Positions 16,112 to 23,486 of a DNA stretch of 32,601 bases are shown one piece after another (positions within the stretch are counted from its first letter, which is position 1; each line of letters starts with the position of its first letter). The position numbers and the translations under genes are program-made. Location of the stretch: the NCBI GenBank assembly GCA_030609365.1, contig JAUWCJ010000015.1:1-32601 (forward strand), read 5' to 3'. Source of the DNA: Candidatus Eiseniibacteriota bacterium. GTDB lineage: Bacteria > Joyebacterota > Joyebacteria > Joyebacterales > Joyebacteraceae. Below the pieces are notes generated by a model. That model saw only the letters and a list, made by a program, of their open reading frames with translations. It did not search any database and was not told where the DNA came from.

Positions 16112-17377
16112 ATGCGTCGCCTGACGGCTGCGACAGCAGTCATTGCGATAGTGGCGCTCGCCGGAAGCGCGGGCGCGTTCACGCTCGCTGAGTGGGAGCG
16201 CTACGGCTATACGATGTCGACGTACGACGCCCGATCGCTCGGGATGGGAGGTGCGGGGCTCGCTGCCATAGACGGAGCGGCGGGGATGGCTCTGAACCCC
16301 GCGCTTCTGGGCAAGAGTGAGGGCATCGACGTCGCCCTGACCGGTATGTTCGTCATCGCGGAGGAGGCCAGGGAGACGCCTCTTCACGACAGCTTCGAAG
16401 GTATCATCGGGTACAACACGTACGCACTGAACACGGAGGTCTACGACCGCTATGTGGGCGCCGTGGCGTTCAACCCGACGACCGAACTCACGGACTTCAA
16501 GTGGGCGCCGGTGGTTGCCGTGGGCTACAGCCCTCGCATCGATATGAGCTATGGGTATCACGTGCAGTACAGGGATCCCGATTTCCAGACGGAGCCGGCG
16601 GACAAGATCCTCTATGACGACTACATCGATGGCAGCGGCGGCGTGAACGCTTTCTCTGTGAGCCTGGGACAGGAGGTCACGCCGGACGTCTACGTGGGGT
16701 TGGGCGTTGACTTCCTCAGTGGCGACTACGAGGTCAGCGAGCGACGGGTGTATCCCGCGGACTCCGACGATGAGGATGTCGAATCCTACGCGGAGTACAA
16801 CAAGGTGACGGGGACCCGGTTCACGCTCGGCGCTCTCCTCGAGAATCTCCACAGGGTGGACATCGCCGCGGTCTATCGGGCGCCGTTCACGCTCTCGGGT
16901 GATTACGACCTCCGCACCATCGGTTCGGAGGCCGGTTCGGAGGGCAGCTTCAAGCACGGTTATCCGGGCGAGCTTGCGCTGGGCCTGGAATACCATCCGC
17001 GGAATCTAATGCTGACGACGGTCAGCTGCGATGTCGAGTACACTTGTTGGTCCGAGTTCACGGACGACATGCCCGGGAGCGATCCCGAGCTGAACGACAC
17101 GGTCACGTACCGTCTGGGCGTCGAGCACGGGTTCTTCGATGACACGTTTGCCCGTTTCGGTTTCTCGTATCGGCCGTCCTACACCGACGAGAGAAACACG
17201 ACCACGGCGTTCAGTGTCGGGCTCGGTCTCGATATTCTGGGCGTGAGAATGGATCTTGGGGGGCAGGTGGGCTTGCGGGAGTACGGCATAGAGGACGACA
17301 CGGAGCACGGGATAGAGAACGTGCGAGTGCGCGAGACAACGACGCTCGCCATGATGACACTGACGCATACGTTCTAG
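16112..17377 (+). CDS. FadL/OmpP1-like outer-membrane transport protein
   Basis: The 421-residue protein has a signal peptide (1-22, SAGAF). It then carries the motif RSLGMGGAGLAAIDGAAGMA (41-60) followed by LNPALL, as in the OmpP1/FadL/TodX and related families of long-chain or hydrophobic-compound channels. The body is strand-rich and ends in a typical barrel end (TLAMMTLTHTF). I chose ATG 16112 because AGGAGGAGGG lies a few bases upstream and the signal peptide starts there. ATG 16064 is possible but would add a long basic stretch. It is the second small barrel in the operon. A PorV-like relative is the main alternative family. Confidence 0.68.
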   Translation: MRRLTAATAVIAIVALAGSAGAFTLAEWERYGYTMSTYDARSLGMGGAGLAAIDGAAGMALNPALLGKSEGIDVALTGMFVIAEEARETPLHDSFEGIIGYNTYALNTEVYDRYVGAVAFNPTTELTDFKWAPVVAVGYSPRIDMSYGYHVQYRDPDFQTEPADKILYDDYIDGSGGVNAFSVSLGQEVTPDVYVGLGVDFLSGDYEVSERRVYPADSDDEDVESYAEYNKVTGTRFTLGALLENLHRVDIAAVYRAPFTLSGDYDLRTIGSEAGSEGSFKHGYPGELALGLEYHPRNLMLTTVSCDVEYTCWSEFTDDMPGSDPELNDTVTYRLGVEHGFFDDTFARFGFSYRPSYTDERNTTTAFSVGLGLDILGVRMDLGGQVGLREYGIEDDTEHGIENVRVRETTTLAMMTLTHTF

Positions 17378-17405
17378 AGAGGCTACCGCTGAGGAGCACG
17401 CGATT

Positions 17406-19160
17406 ATGAGAAGCATCAGAGGCCCGGCGGCCGTTCTTGTGGCAGTCGCACTCGTCATGGCGGCGGTGGTCCCATCCGCGTCGGGCGAGGATGGGCTTAT
17501 CAGGCTGTCGGTCATCTTCACGAACGACATCCACGGCGGCATCGACAGGAGCGGCGCGACGTTCATGAACCGGGAGTTTCCGCCCCCCCTGGGCGGGGCC
17601 GCGTCGGCCGTAACGTACATCAGTTCGGTCAGGAAACGAGCCGCGGCGGAAGGTGATCACGTCCTTGTTATGGACCAGGGCGACATCTTCCAGGGGACGC
17701 CCGTCGGTAACTTCAAGAAGGGCGAGTCGGTCATCGAGTACTTCAACGCGATGGACTTCGACCTCTGGACCGTGGGCAACCACGACTTCGATGAGGGGTT
17801 CGAGAACCTATGGGATCTGATCGAGATCTCGGAGATGCCGGTCCTCTCGGCCAATCTCGTCTGGGCCGAATCCGGCGAGCCGGTCGAGCACGTCCTTCCT
17901 TACATCATCAAGGACTACGGCGGCATCAAGGTGGCGATCATCGGGCTCACGACGACCGACACGCCGAAGATGGCGTTTCCGGATCACGTCTCGGCCGTGG
18001 GGTTTCTCGATGAGATCGAGGCCGCGCGCAAGTACGTCCAGGAGGTCCGGGAGAAGGGCGCGGACCTCGTGTTCGTGTCCGGACACATAGGACTCCCGTA
18101 CGACCCCGAGTCCAGCTACATGGAGATGATCGAGGAGGAGGAAGAGCGGGAGGCGGAGAACGTGCGCGAGCCGCTCGAGGAACGGAAGTGGGGCCCGAGC
18201 ACGATAGAGATATCACACTGCGTTCCTGGGATCGACGTGTTCTTCTGCGGGCACATCCACAAGGGCTTCGACAAGCCCTGGGAGGAGCCCACGAATCATA
18301 CACTTCTTTTCCAGACCTACGGTAGGGGCTCGGGCGTCGGCCACGTCGACCTCCTGATCGACCCTGTGACGAAGACGCTCGCCGGCTATGAGCTGCCCAG
18401 CTACCGGGGCGTGCTGGTGACGCTCTTCGAGGACCAGTGGTGGCCGGAGGAGGAGATGGCTTCCATGGTCGAGGCTCGAGTGGCGGAGGCCGAGCAGGGG
18501 ATGGACCGGGTACTCGGCGAGGCCAACGTCGACCTGACCAGGGGGGGGGAGGGAGAGACCCGCATGGGCAACCTCGTGTGCGACGCCATGCGTGAGGAGG
18601 TGTCAGCCGACTTCGCTTTCACGAACCTGGGCGGCATCAGGGACGAGATCCCGGCCGGGTCTGTGACACCGCGGCAGGTATTTCGCGTTCTTCCGTTCGG
18701 CAACAGCCTTATGGTTTTCGAGATGGACGGGAGGTTGCTGAAGGAGGTCATTGAGTACCGCGTCAGCGCCGGGCACCACGGCGTCTACATGGCCGGCGGC
18801 AAGGTCATCTACAACAAGACGCGTCCGGACTACGACCGCATCACCTACTTCGAGATTGGTGGGGAGCAGTGGCAGCCCGACAAGATCTACAGCGTGGTGA
18901 CGTCTGACTTCCTCGCCACCGGCAACGCGGGCCTCTACATGTTGCCGCTGGTGCCGGAGGAGAAGAAGATGAGGACCTCGACGACGTGCATGGACGCCGC
19001 CGTGCACTACATCGAGCGTCACTCACCGATCGAAGAGAACATGGACGGGCGCTGGGTTCGTGACGACACCTCAGAGCTCGATCCCGCCCTGGCCGCTGCT
19101 ATGAAGGGAATGGAGCCGCTGGCTCCGCCGGAGGCTGAGTCGGGCGAAGCGTACCAGTAG
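17406..19160 (+). CDS. Secreted 5'-nucleotidase, UshA/SoxB-type
   Basis: The 584-residue protein has a signal peptide (1-27). The metallophosphatase domain shows NDIHG (40-44), DQGD (90-93), GNHDFD (124-129, with the catalytic His-Asp pair), GHIG (226-229) and GHIH (282-285). The C-terminal substrate-binding domain (about 365-545) has MGNLVCDAM, NLGGIRD (407-413) and VLPFGNSL. It should remove phosphate from nucleotides (or cyclic nucleotides/UDP-sugars) outside the cytoplasm. Differences from classical members are NLGGIRD where NGGGIR is common, and a very acidic insert (about 236-270) before GHIH. ATG 17406 follows GAGGAG by 8 bases. A run of nine G residues in the domain linker (18541-18549) is a potential slippage site. 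It is the last gene before the terminator. Confidence 0.88.
   Translation: MRSIRGPAAVLVAVALVMAAVVPSASGEDGLIRLSVIFTNDIHGGIDRSGATFMNREFPPPLGGAASAVTYISSVRKRAAAEGDHVLVMDQGDIFQGTPVGNFKKGESVIEYFNAMDFDLWTVGNHDFDEGFENLWDLIEISEMPVLSANLVWAESGEPVEHVLPYIIKDYGGIKVAIIGLTTTDTPKMAFPDHVSAVGFLDEIEAARKYVQEVREKGADLVFVSGHIGLPYDPESSYMEMIEEEEEREAENVREPLEERKWGPSTIEISHCVPGIDVFFCGHIHKGFDKPWEEPTNHTLLFQTYGRGSGVGHVDLLIDPVTKTLAGYELPSYRGVLVTLFEDQWWPEEEMASMVEARVAEAEQGMDRVLGEANVDLTRGGEGETRMGNLVCDAMREEVSADFAFTNLGGIRDEIPAGSVTPRQVFRVLPFGNSLMVFEMDGRLLKEVIEYRVSAGHHGVYMAGGKVIYNKTRPDYDRITYFEIGGEQWQPDKIYSVVTSDFLATGNAGLYMLPLVPEEKKMRTSTTCMDAAVHYIERHSPIEENMDGRWVRDDTSELDPALAAAMKGMEPLAPPEAESGEAYQ
18541..18549 (+). repeat. G9 homopolymer inside the 5'-nucleotidase gene
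   Basis: Nine consecutive G bases encode the RGG stretch at residues 379-381 at the junction between catalytic and C-terminal domains. Gain or loss of one base would truncate the protein before its substrate-binding domain. As read here the frame is intact. Confidence 0.9.
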
Positions 19161-19186
19161 CAGCGGGCGACATACGAGTTACGAGG

Positions 19187-19225
19187 AGGGCCCCGGACAG
19201 GCCGGTTCGCGGGCCCTCTGCTTTT
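19187..19225 (+). terminator. Intrinsic terminator of the long operon
   Basis: GAGGGCCC (19187-19194) pairs with GGGCCCTC (19211-19218) and is followed by TGCTTTT. It lies 26 bases after the 5'-nucleotidase stop codon and just before a new promoter. Confidence 0.75.
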
Positions 19226-19243
19226 GTCGATGCGGCGGAAAGC

Positions 19244-19272
19244 TGGACAAGCAATATGGAATGTGATATAAT
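19244..19272 (+). promoter_or_regulatory. Strong extended -10 promoter of the 972-residue protein gene
   Basis: TGGACA (19244-19249), a 17-base spacer and a perfect TATAAT (19267-19272) preceded by TGA form an extended -10 element. Transcription should begin near 19279, giving a leader of about 170 bases. It is the closest match to consensus in the window. Confidence 0.8.
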
Positions 19273-19278
19273 GGCGTA

Positions 19279-19447
19279 ACGGAAAAGAAGCCGCTGCGGC
19301 GCGCGGAGGGCGTTGTCCTGCTTTCGCCCAACGTCGAGCGGGTAGCTGTCTGTTGGTTCAAAGGAGGTGCGACGGCGAGACAACACGTGTGACATGGGAT
19401 TCCGGCAGTACTGAGACGCAAAGTCCTTTGGCAAAGGGGGACCTGAA
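19279..19447 (+). promoter_or_regulatory. Long 5' leader with ribosome-site hairpin
   Basis: This leader of about 169 bases holds a perfect AAGGAGG (19361-19367) with no start codon at working distance, a GACGCAAAG stretch (19415-19423), and a small hairpin. In the hairpin CCTTT (19425-19429) pairs with AAAGG (19433-19437). The second arm is part of the ribosome binding site of the gene starting at 19448, so folding would hide it. Together these suggest post-transcriptional control. The type is unknown. Confidence 0.45.
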
Positions 19448-22366
19448 ATGACGAGACTACCCATCGCAGCCCTGGTGGTCCTCGTGTTTGCTTTCGGGGT
19501 GGCCGTGGCCAATCCCGCGGGCGACAACATCGTGATTAACGAGATCTACTGTGACGGCAACGGCTACTACGACGGCTCGGAATTCATCGAGCTCTACAAC
19601 CCGACCGACGGGTTAATCGACATCAGCGGCTGGGTGCTCACGGGCGTCGAGTACGACCAGACGTGCGGAGGCGAGGACCTGTGGCAGTTCCCGCTAGGGT
19701 CGCCGATCAACATCCCGCCCGGCGGCTACCTGGTCGTTGCCAAGGACGGTGACGAGAGTGCGGTCCCCGAGTACGACGACTCGTTCTACTGGGAGTTCGG
19801 GTTCTGGCCGGAGTTCGAGCAGTATGATGACTCTGCCGATTTCGAACACGATAGCCCGAACGTCGCCAACATGGACCTTCTTACGCCCGACGGGGCGGCG
19901 AACTACAGCGACGAGATCCAGCTGGTCGGCGGCAGGGGATACGGCGTCGTCTGCTCGTCGCCGTCGAGTGACGCGGACGTCGTCTATCTCTATGATGGTG
20001 ACCCGAGCAGCGGTCCGGTGACTCTCGTAGATCTCATCGAGTACATGGATCCGGACGAGTGCTCGACCGACCCGTGCGTCGCTCCGTTCTCGGATGACGG
20101 CGCGGACGACAACGCGTTCCAGGGGATCCCTTACCTTGGCAACACGCTGGGACGTGACGGGTCCGGCACCGATACCGACATGAGTATCAACGACTGGACC
20201 CTGCAGGCGCCCACGCCGGGCGCGGTGAACGTCGAGAACACGCCTCCGTGGATCAGCACACTGCGCTACTCGCCGATCCCGCCGAACGAGAACGACGACA
20301 CGATGATCAGCGCGTACGTGACCGACGACGGTACGATCGACTCCGTCATGGTCTACTACAAGATCGGGACCGGCAGCTGGAGCAAGGTCGCTGCGTCGAC
20401 GAGCGATTCGCTCTACACGGCCGACATTCCCGCGTCGGCGGTCTTCGACGGCGACGTCGTGGACTACTTCATGCGTGCCGTGGACAACCACGGCGCCGCG
20501 ATGAACTACCCGGCGGGGGCCATGAGCGATCCCTATTCCTATAGAGTGGGGATCACGCCGATCTACAACATTCAGTTCGTGGAGCCGGGCGGTGACGAGT
20601 CCTCATACGTCGGGCTGCCCGTGAATGTCCAGGGCATCGTCACGATGGCCACCGACATTATGGAAGACGACCTGTTCTACATCCACGACGGCACGGGCGA
20701 GTTCCACGGCATAGCATGCTACATGCCCGGCACGCCCACGTCTGTGCAGGAGGGCGACCTCGTCTCGTTCAGCGGCTACGTTACTGAGTACTACGGCCTG
20801 ACGGAGGTCACCAGGCACTTCACCGAGTCGATGGTCATCGAGTCCTCCGGCAACCCGAACCACGGCTACACGGACGTCGAGACGGAGGCGATCGCCGCGG
20901 ACAGCCTGGACGCTGAGTACTACGAGGGCCAGCTGGTGCGAGTCACCGGTGCCACGGTGTCATTTGAGCCCGACAGCTACGGCGTCTGGCAGTGCAGGGA
21001 CAGCTCGGGCATCGACTGTCTGGTCGACGACGAGGCCTACTACACTTACGACGCTGAAGTGATGGATTCGATTGCGGAACTCCGCGGTATTCTGTTCTAC
21101 AGCTACAGCGAGTACAAGCTCCAGCCTCGCTACGATGAGGACATTATCGGCCCGCCGCGCATCAGCGAGGTGCGGTACTCGCCGGTCCCGCCGGCAGAAG
21201 GCGTGGCTACGACCATTTCGGCGACCCTCGATGACGATATCGGTATCGCCTCGGCCACAATGCGCTGGTCGTACAGCAAGGCGAGGCCATATCCCAACAC
21301 GGTCCCGATGAGCGAGGCCAAGTACACCGGCGTCTGGGAGGGTGACGTTCCCGGGCAGACTGCGGGCACGCGCGTCTACTACTACGTCGAGTGCGCCGAT
21401 GCGGGGGGCATGGACGCGGAGAAACCCTCGGTCGGCGGCTACAGCTACTACGTCGGCACGACAACCATTCAGAGCGTCCAGGAGGTGCCGCCGGGAGGGG
21501 ACACTTCGCCGATGGACTCGCTCGCGGTCAACGTCGAGGGCTACGTGACTGTCGAGTCCGGTCTCTTCAACGACAACACGTTCTACATTCAGGAAGAGCC
21601 CGGTGCGTGGCACGGCATCATGGTCTACGACCGGACCGGTAGCCTGACGTTTGAGCGCGGTGACCATGTGATTGTCTGTGGCGAGGTGGACGAGTACTAC
21701 GGGCAGACGCAGATCGCGCTGCACTTCGCTGACGCGGCTCAGATCACGGCGGTTCCGTCAGATCTGGTTGACCCGGTCAGCATAGCCACGGGCATGCTGC
21801 AGAACGTCGTGTCCGCTGAGCAGTATGAGAGCGTGCTCGTACACGCCGAGGACTGCACGGTCATCGACGAGGACCTCGGATTCGGCGAGTGGGCGATATC
21901 GAACGGCACCGCCAGCGATACGTGCCGCGTCGACGACTACGCCGACTACGACTACGTCCCAGTGAACGGCGACAACGTTTACGTCAGGGGCGTAGTCGGG
22001 TTCGTGTACGGTAACTACAAGATCGAACCGCGCGGCAACGAGGACATCGCCGCGAACCCGACCGGCGTGTCCGGCGACTACTTCGGCGGGAAGTTCGGGC
22101 TCGCGCAGAACATGCCGAACCCCTTCAACCCGAAGACCACGATCGCCTTCAACCTGACTGATCCCGGTGATGTGACACTTGGGGTCTATGATGTGGCCGG
22201 CCGCAGGGTTGTGACCCTGCTCGACCGCCACATGGACGCCGGCACCCACATGGTTCACTGGGACGGCAGGACCAGCGACGGAGAGCGCGCCGCGAGCGGC
22301 GTCTACTTCTACAAGCTGGCAGCCGGCGAAGAGAGGACAAGCAGGAAGATGGTGCTGCTGAAGTAG
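19448..22366 (+). CDS. Large secreted modular protein with lamin-tail domain and T9SS-like sorting domain
   Basis: The protein has 972 residues. In order they are a signal peptide (about 1-22), a lamin-tail domain (25-255; IVINEIYCDGNG, SEFIELYNPTDG), two copies of a unit made of an Ig-like domain plus a pair of OB-like domains (267-566 and 569-867), and a C-terminal sorting domain (885-972). The sorting domain has NMPNPFNPKTTIAFNL, VYDVAGRRVVTLL and a GVYFYKL end strand. This sorting domain is the type-A-like signal of type 9 secretion in FCB bacteria and predicts surface release or anchoring. No catalytic site is evident. Lamin-tail/OB combinations occur in extracellular nucleases and surface proteins. 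It is a single-gene unit with its own promoter and a strong hairpin terminator. Confidence 0.82.
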   Translation: MTRLPIAALVVLVFAFGVAVANPAGDNIVINEIYCDGNGYYDGSEFIELYNPTDGLIDISGWVLTGVEYDQTCGGEDLWQFPLGSPINIPPGGYLVVAKDGDESAVPEYDDSFYWEFGFWPEFEQYDDSADFEHDSPNVANMDLLTPDGAANYSDEIQLVGGRGYGVVCSSPSSDADVVYLYDGDPSSGPVTLVDLIEYMDPDECSTDPCVAPFSDDGADDNAFQGIPYLGNTLGRDGSGTDTDMSINDWTLQAPTPGAVNVENTPPWISTLRYSPIPPNENDDTMISAYVTDDGTIDSVMVYYKIGTGSWSKVAASTSDSLYTADIPASAVFDGDVVDYFMRAVDNHGAAMNYPAGAMSDPYSYRVGITPIYNIQFVEPGGDESSYVGLPVNVQGIVTMATDIMEDDLFYIHDGTGEFHGIACYMPGTPTSVQEGDLVSFSGYVTEYYGLTEVTRHFTESMVIESSGNPNHGYTDVETEAIAADSLDAEYYEGQLVRVTGATVSFEPDSYGVWQCRDSSGIDCLVDDEAYYTYDAEVMDSIAELRGILFYSYSEYKLQPRYDEDIIGPPRISEVRYSPVPPAEGVATTISATLDDDIGIASATMRWSYSKARPYPNTVPMSEAKYTGVWEGDVPGQTAGTRVYYYVECADAGGMDAEKPSVGGYSYYVGTTTIQSVQEVPPGGDTSPMDSLAVNVEGYVTVESGLFNDNTFYIQEEPGAWHGIMVYDRTGSLTFERGDHVIVCGEVDEYYGQTQIALHFADAAQITAVPSDLVDPVSIATGMLQNVVSAEQYESVLVHAEDCTVIDEDLGFGEWAISNGTASDTCRVDDYADYDYVPVNGDNVYVRGVVGFVYGNYKIEPRGNEDIAANPTGVSGDYFGGKFGLAQNMPNPFNPKTTIAFNLTDPGDVTLGVYDVAGRRVVTLLDRHMDAGTHMVHWDGRTSDGERAASGVYFYKLAAGEERTSRKMVLLK
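20246..22048 (+). repeat. Two tandem Ig-OB-OB protein units
   Basis: Residues 267-566 and 569-867 of the modular protein are diverged copies. Both start PPxIS followed by (T/E)(L/V)RYSP(I/V)PP. Both continue with a YYFMRAV/YYYVECA strand, then PGGD, VNVQGIVT/VNVEGYVT, F-YI-(H/Q), EYYGxT, and end KLQPRYDEDI or KIEPRGNEDI. The repeat is visible in protein rather than DNA sequence, so the duplication is old. Confidence 0.8.
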
Positions 22367-22385
22367 CATCGTCTGGCTCCAACCC

Positions 22386-22413
22386 GTCTTCGGCGGCCTG
22401 AGCCGCCGAAGAC
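22386..22413 (+). terminator. Twelve-base-pair perfect hairpin after the modular protein gene
   Basis: GTCTTCGGCGGC (22386-22397) pairs perfectly with GCCGCCGAAGAC (22402-22413) around the tetraloop CTGA. It lies 20 bases after the stop codon. No U-run follows immediately, so it may stall polymerase or protect the 3' end rather than terminate alone. Confidence 0.6.
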
Positions 22414-22444
22414 CGGGACGGGGATCTTTGTATTGGCAACAGGG

Positions 22445-22497
22445 CCGGGAGTGGAACGCGACCTGCTAGGTTTCGTTCATACTCCCGGTCTTTGTCT
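22445..22497 (+). terminator. Long imperfect hairpin followed by a T-rich tail
   Basis: CCGGGAGT (22445-22452) pairs with ACTCCCGG (22481-22488). Inside it GAACG (22454-22458) pairs with CGTTC (22474-22478), and ACCT (22461-22464) with AGGT (22468-22471). TCTTTGTCT follows directly. This is probably the true terminator of the modular protein transcript. Confidence 0.7.
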
Positions 22498-22674
22498 ATC
22501 TGGTTGACACATCGCGTTGTCACGCCGGCGGGGTGGCCTCCCTGTGCCTCCACCGCCGCCAACGCGTGCTGTCTCAGCGGCACGTGCCGCCCCAACGGGT
22601 GCTGTCCCCCTGCGGTCGCCCCCTCTTGATTTCGTAGTTCCGCCCCTCACACTCAAGAGCAGGAGGTATGCTGC
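22498..22674 (+). other. Gap before the small lamin-tail gene
   Basis: The gene-free stretch runs from 22367 to 22674 and begins with the two hairpins. The remainder holds a TTGACA (22504-22509) with no matching -10 box and several CCGCC/GGCGG inverted repeats. A weak TTGATT (22626-22631) also lacks a convincing -10. The ribosome site AGGAGG ends at 22666. I see no gene here, and the promoter of the next gene is unclear. Confidence 0.6.
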
Positions 22675-23295
22675 ATGAAGACGATGCGGTTGTCTGTCGT
22701 GCTTGCGCTGTTGTTGGCGTCGACGATCCTCACGGGCCCCGCGCGGGCTCAGATCGTGCTGAACGAGCTCATGCCGGACCCGGCCAGCGACTGGTCGCCG
22801 ACGGACGGCAACGAGGACTACGGCTCGCTGGAGGACGAGTGGGTCGAGATATTCAACGTGGGCTCGGAGGCGATCGACGTAACGGGGTGGAGGCTGCGCG
22901 ACGCCGTTTCGGACTCGAGCTGGCGGTTCGGGTTCGACGGAGTGCTGGAGCCGGGTGAGTTCTTCGTCGTCTACGGCAACGAGGCCTACCAGTGGGAGGA
23001 CCAGAACGGCTACGCGAAGAACGGGCTCTCTCTGAACAATGCTGGAGACACGATCACGCTCGTGTCGGCCGACCTTGTCACGGTCGTGGACCTCGTGACC
23101 TATGAGAGCCAGGACGTAGGCGACGACCGGTCCTGGGGGCGCGTTCCGGACGGTTCGCTCAACTGGGAGTGCAACGACGGGCTGAACCCCGCGAACCCGC
23201 CCGGGAGCGGCCTCCCGCCAACACCGGGAGAGCCCAACCTCGGTGCGCCCGTCGAGACGGCCGACTGGGGACAGATCAAGGCGCTGTTCCGCTGA
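22675..23295 (+). CDS. Small secreted lamin-tail-domain protein
   Basis: The 206-residue protein has a signal peptide (1-25, ARAQI) and then essentially one lamin-tail domain (about 26-170). The domain has IVLNELMPDP, DEWVEIFNVGSEAIDVTGW and later YAKNGLSLNNAGDTITLV. A proline-rich stretch and the tail ADWGQIKALFR follow. It has no sorting domain, unlike the larger neighbour. The lamin-tail domain is an Ig-like module of secreted bacterial proteins and often sits beside nucleases. No enzyme motif is present. ATG 22675 lies 8 bases after AGGAGG, whereas ATG 22668 is too close. Probable role is as a surface or periplasmic binding module. Confidence 0.78.
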   Translation: MKTMRLSVVLALLLASTILTGPARAQIVLNELMPDPASDWSPTDGNEDYGSLEDEWVEIFNVGSEAIDVTGWRLRDAVSDSSWRFGFDGVLEPGEFFVVYGNEAYQWEDQNGYAKNGLSLNNAGDTITLVSADLVTVVDLVTYESQDVGDDRSWGRVPDGSLNWECNDGLNPANPPGSGLPPTPGEPNLGAPVETADWGQIKALFR

Positions 23296-23353
23296 CCGAT
23301 GATACCCATAGGAACCGCGCGGCCGGGGGGAATCGCCTCCGCGGTCTGACGGA

Positions 23354-23402
23354 ACGTGGTGGAATGCGGGGTCCCGGCGCCAGTGTCGGGGCTCCGCCAC
23401 GT
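23354..23402 (+). terminator. Possible terminator hairpin after the small lamin-tail gene
   Basis: ACGTGGTGGA (23354-23363) pairs with TCCGCCACGT (23393-23402), ten pairs including one G-T. The tail ACCAGCCTTTCC is only weakly T-rich. It stands just before the promoter of the exchanger gene. Confidence 0.4.
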
Positions 23403-23415
23403 ACCAGCCTTTCCG

Positions 23416-23445
23416 TTGACACCCGGCGAACGGGGTACCTATACT
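23416..23445 (+). promoter_or_regulatory. Sigma70-like promoter of the exchanger gene
   Basis: TTGACA (23416-23421), an 18-base spacer and TATACT (23440-23445) predict a start near 23452, about 35 bases before the TTG start codon at 23487. It may also drive the following membrane protein and murQ-anmK-nagZ genes, since no terminator was seen between them. Confidence 0.75.
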
Positions 23446-23486
23446 CCGGATGAAATCAGGAGCAACCCACCAGCGAGGACGGTCCA

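Noticed and set aside
19394-19414. Six-codon leader minigene (ATG to TGA) downstream of AAGGAGG
   Set aside because: The ATG is 26 bases from the Shine-Dalgarno sequence, too far for normal initiation, and the peptide shows no attenuation-type codon run.
19355-19445. Cyclic-di-GMP-I (GEMM) riboswitch suggested by GACGCAAAG at 19415-19423
   Set aside because: Only this core string matches. The expected upstream GGCAAACC/GAAA tetraloop arm and the downstream GGCCTAA and GTAGC-type arm are not recognisable. The leader is reported only as structured.
22504-22533. Promoter at TTGACA before the small lamin-tail gene
   Set aside because: No -10-like sequence lies 15-19 bases downstream. The region is GC-rich there.
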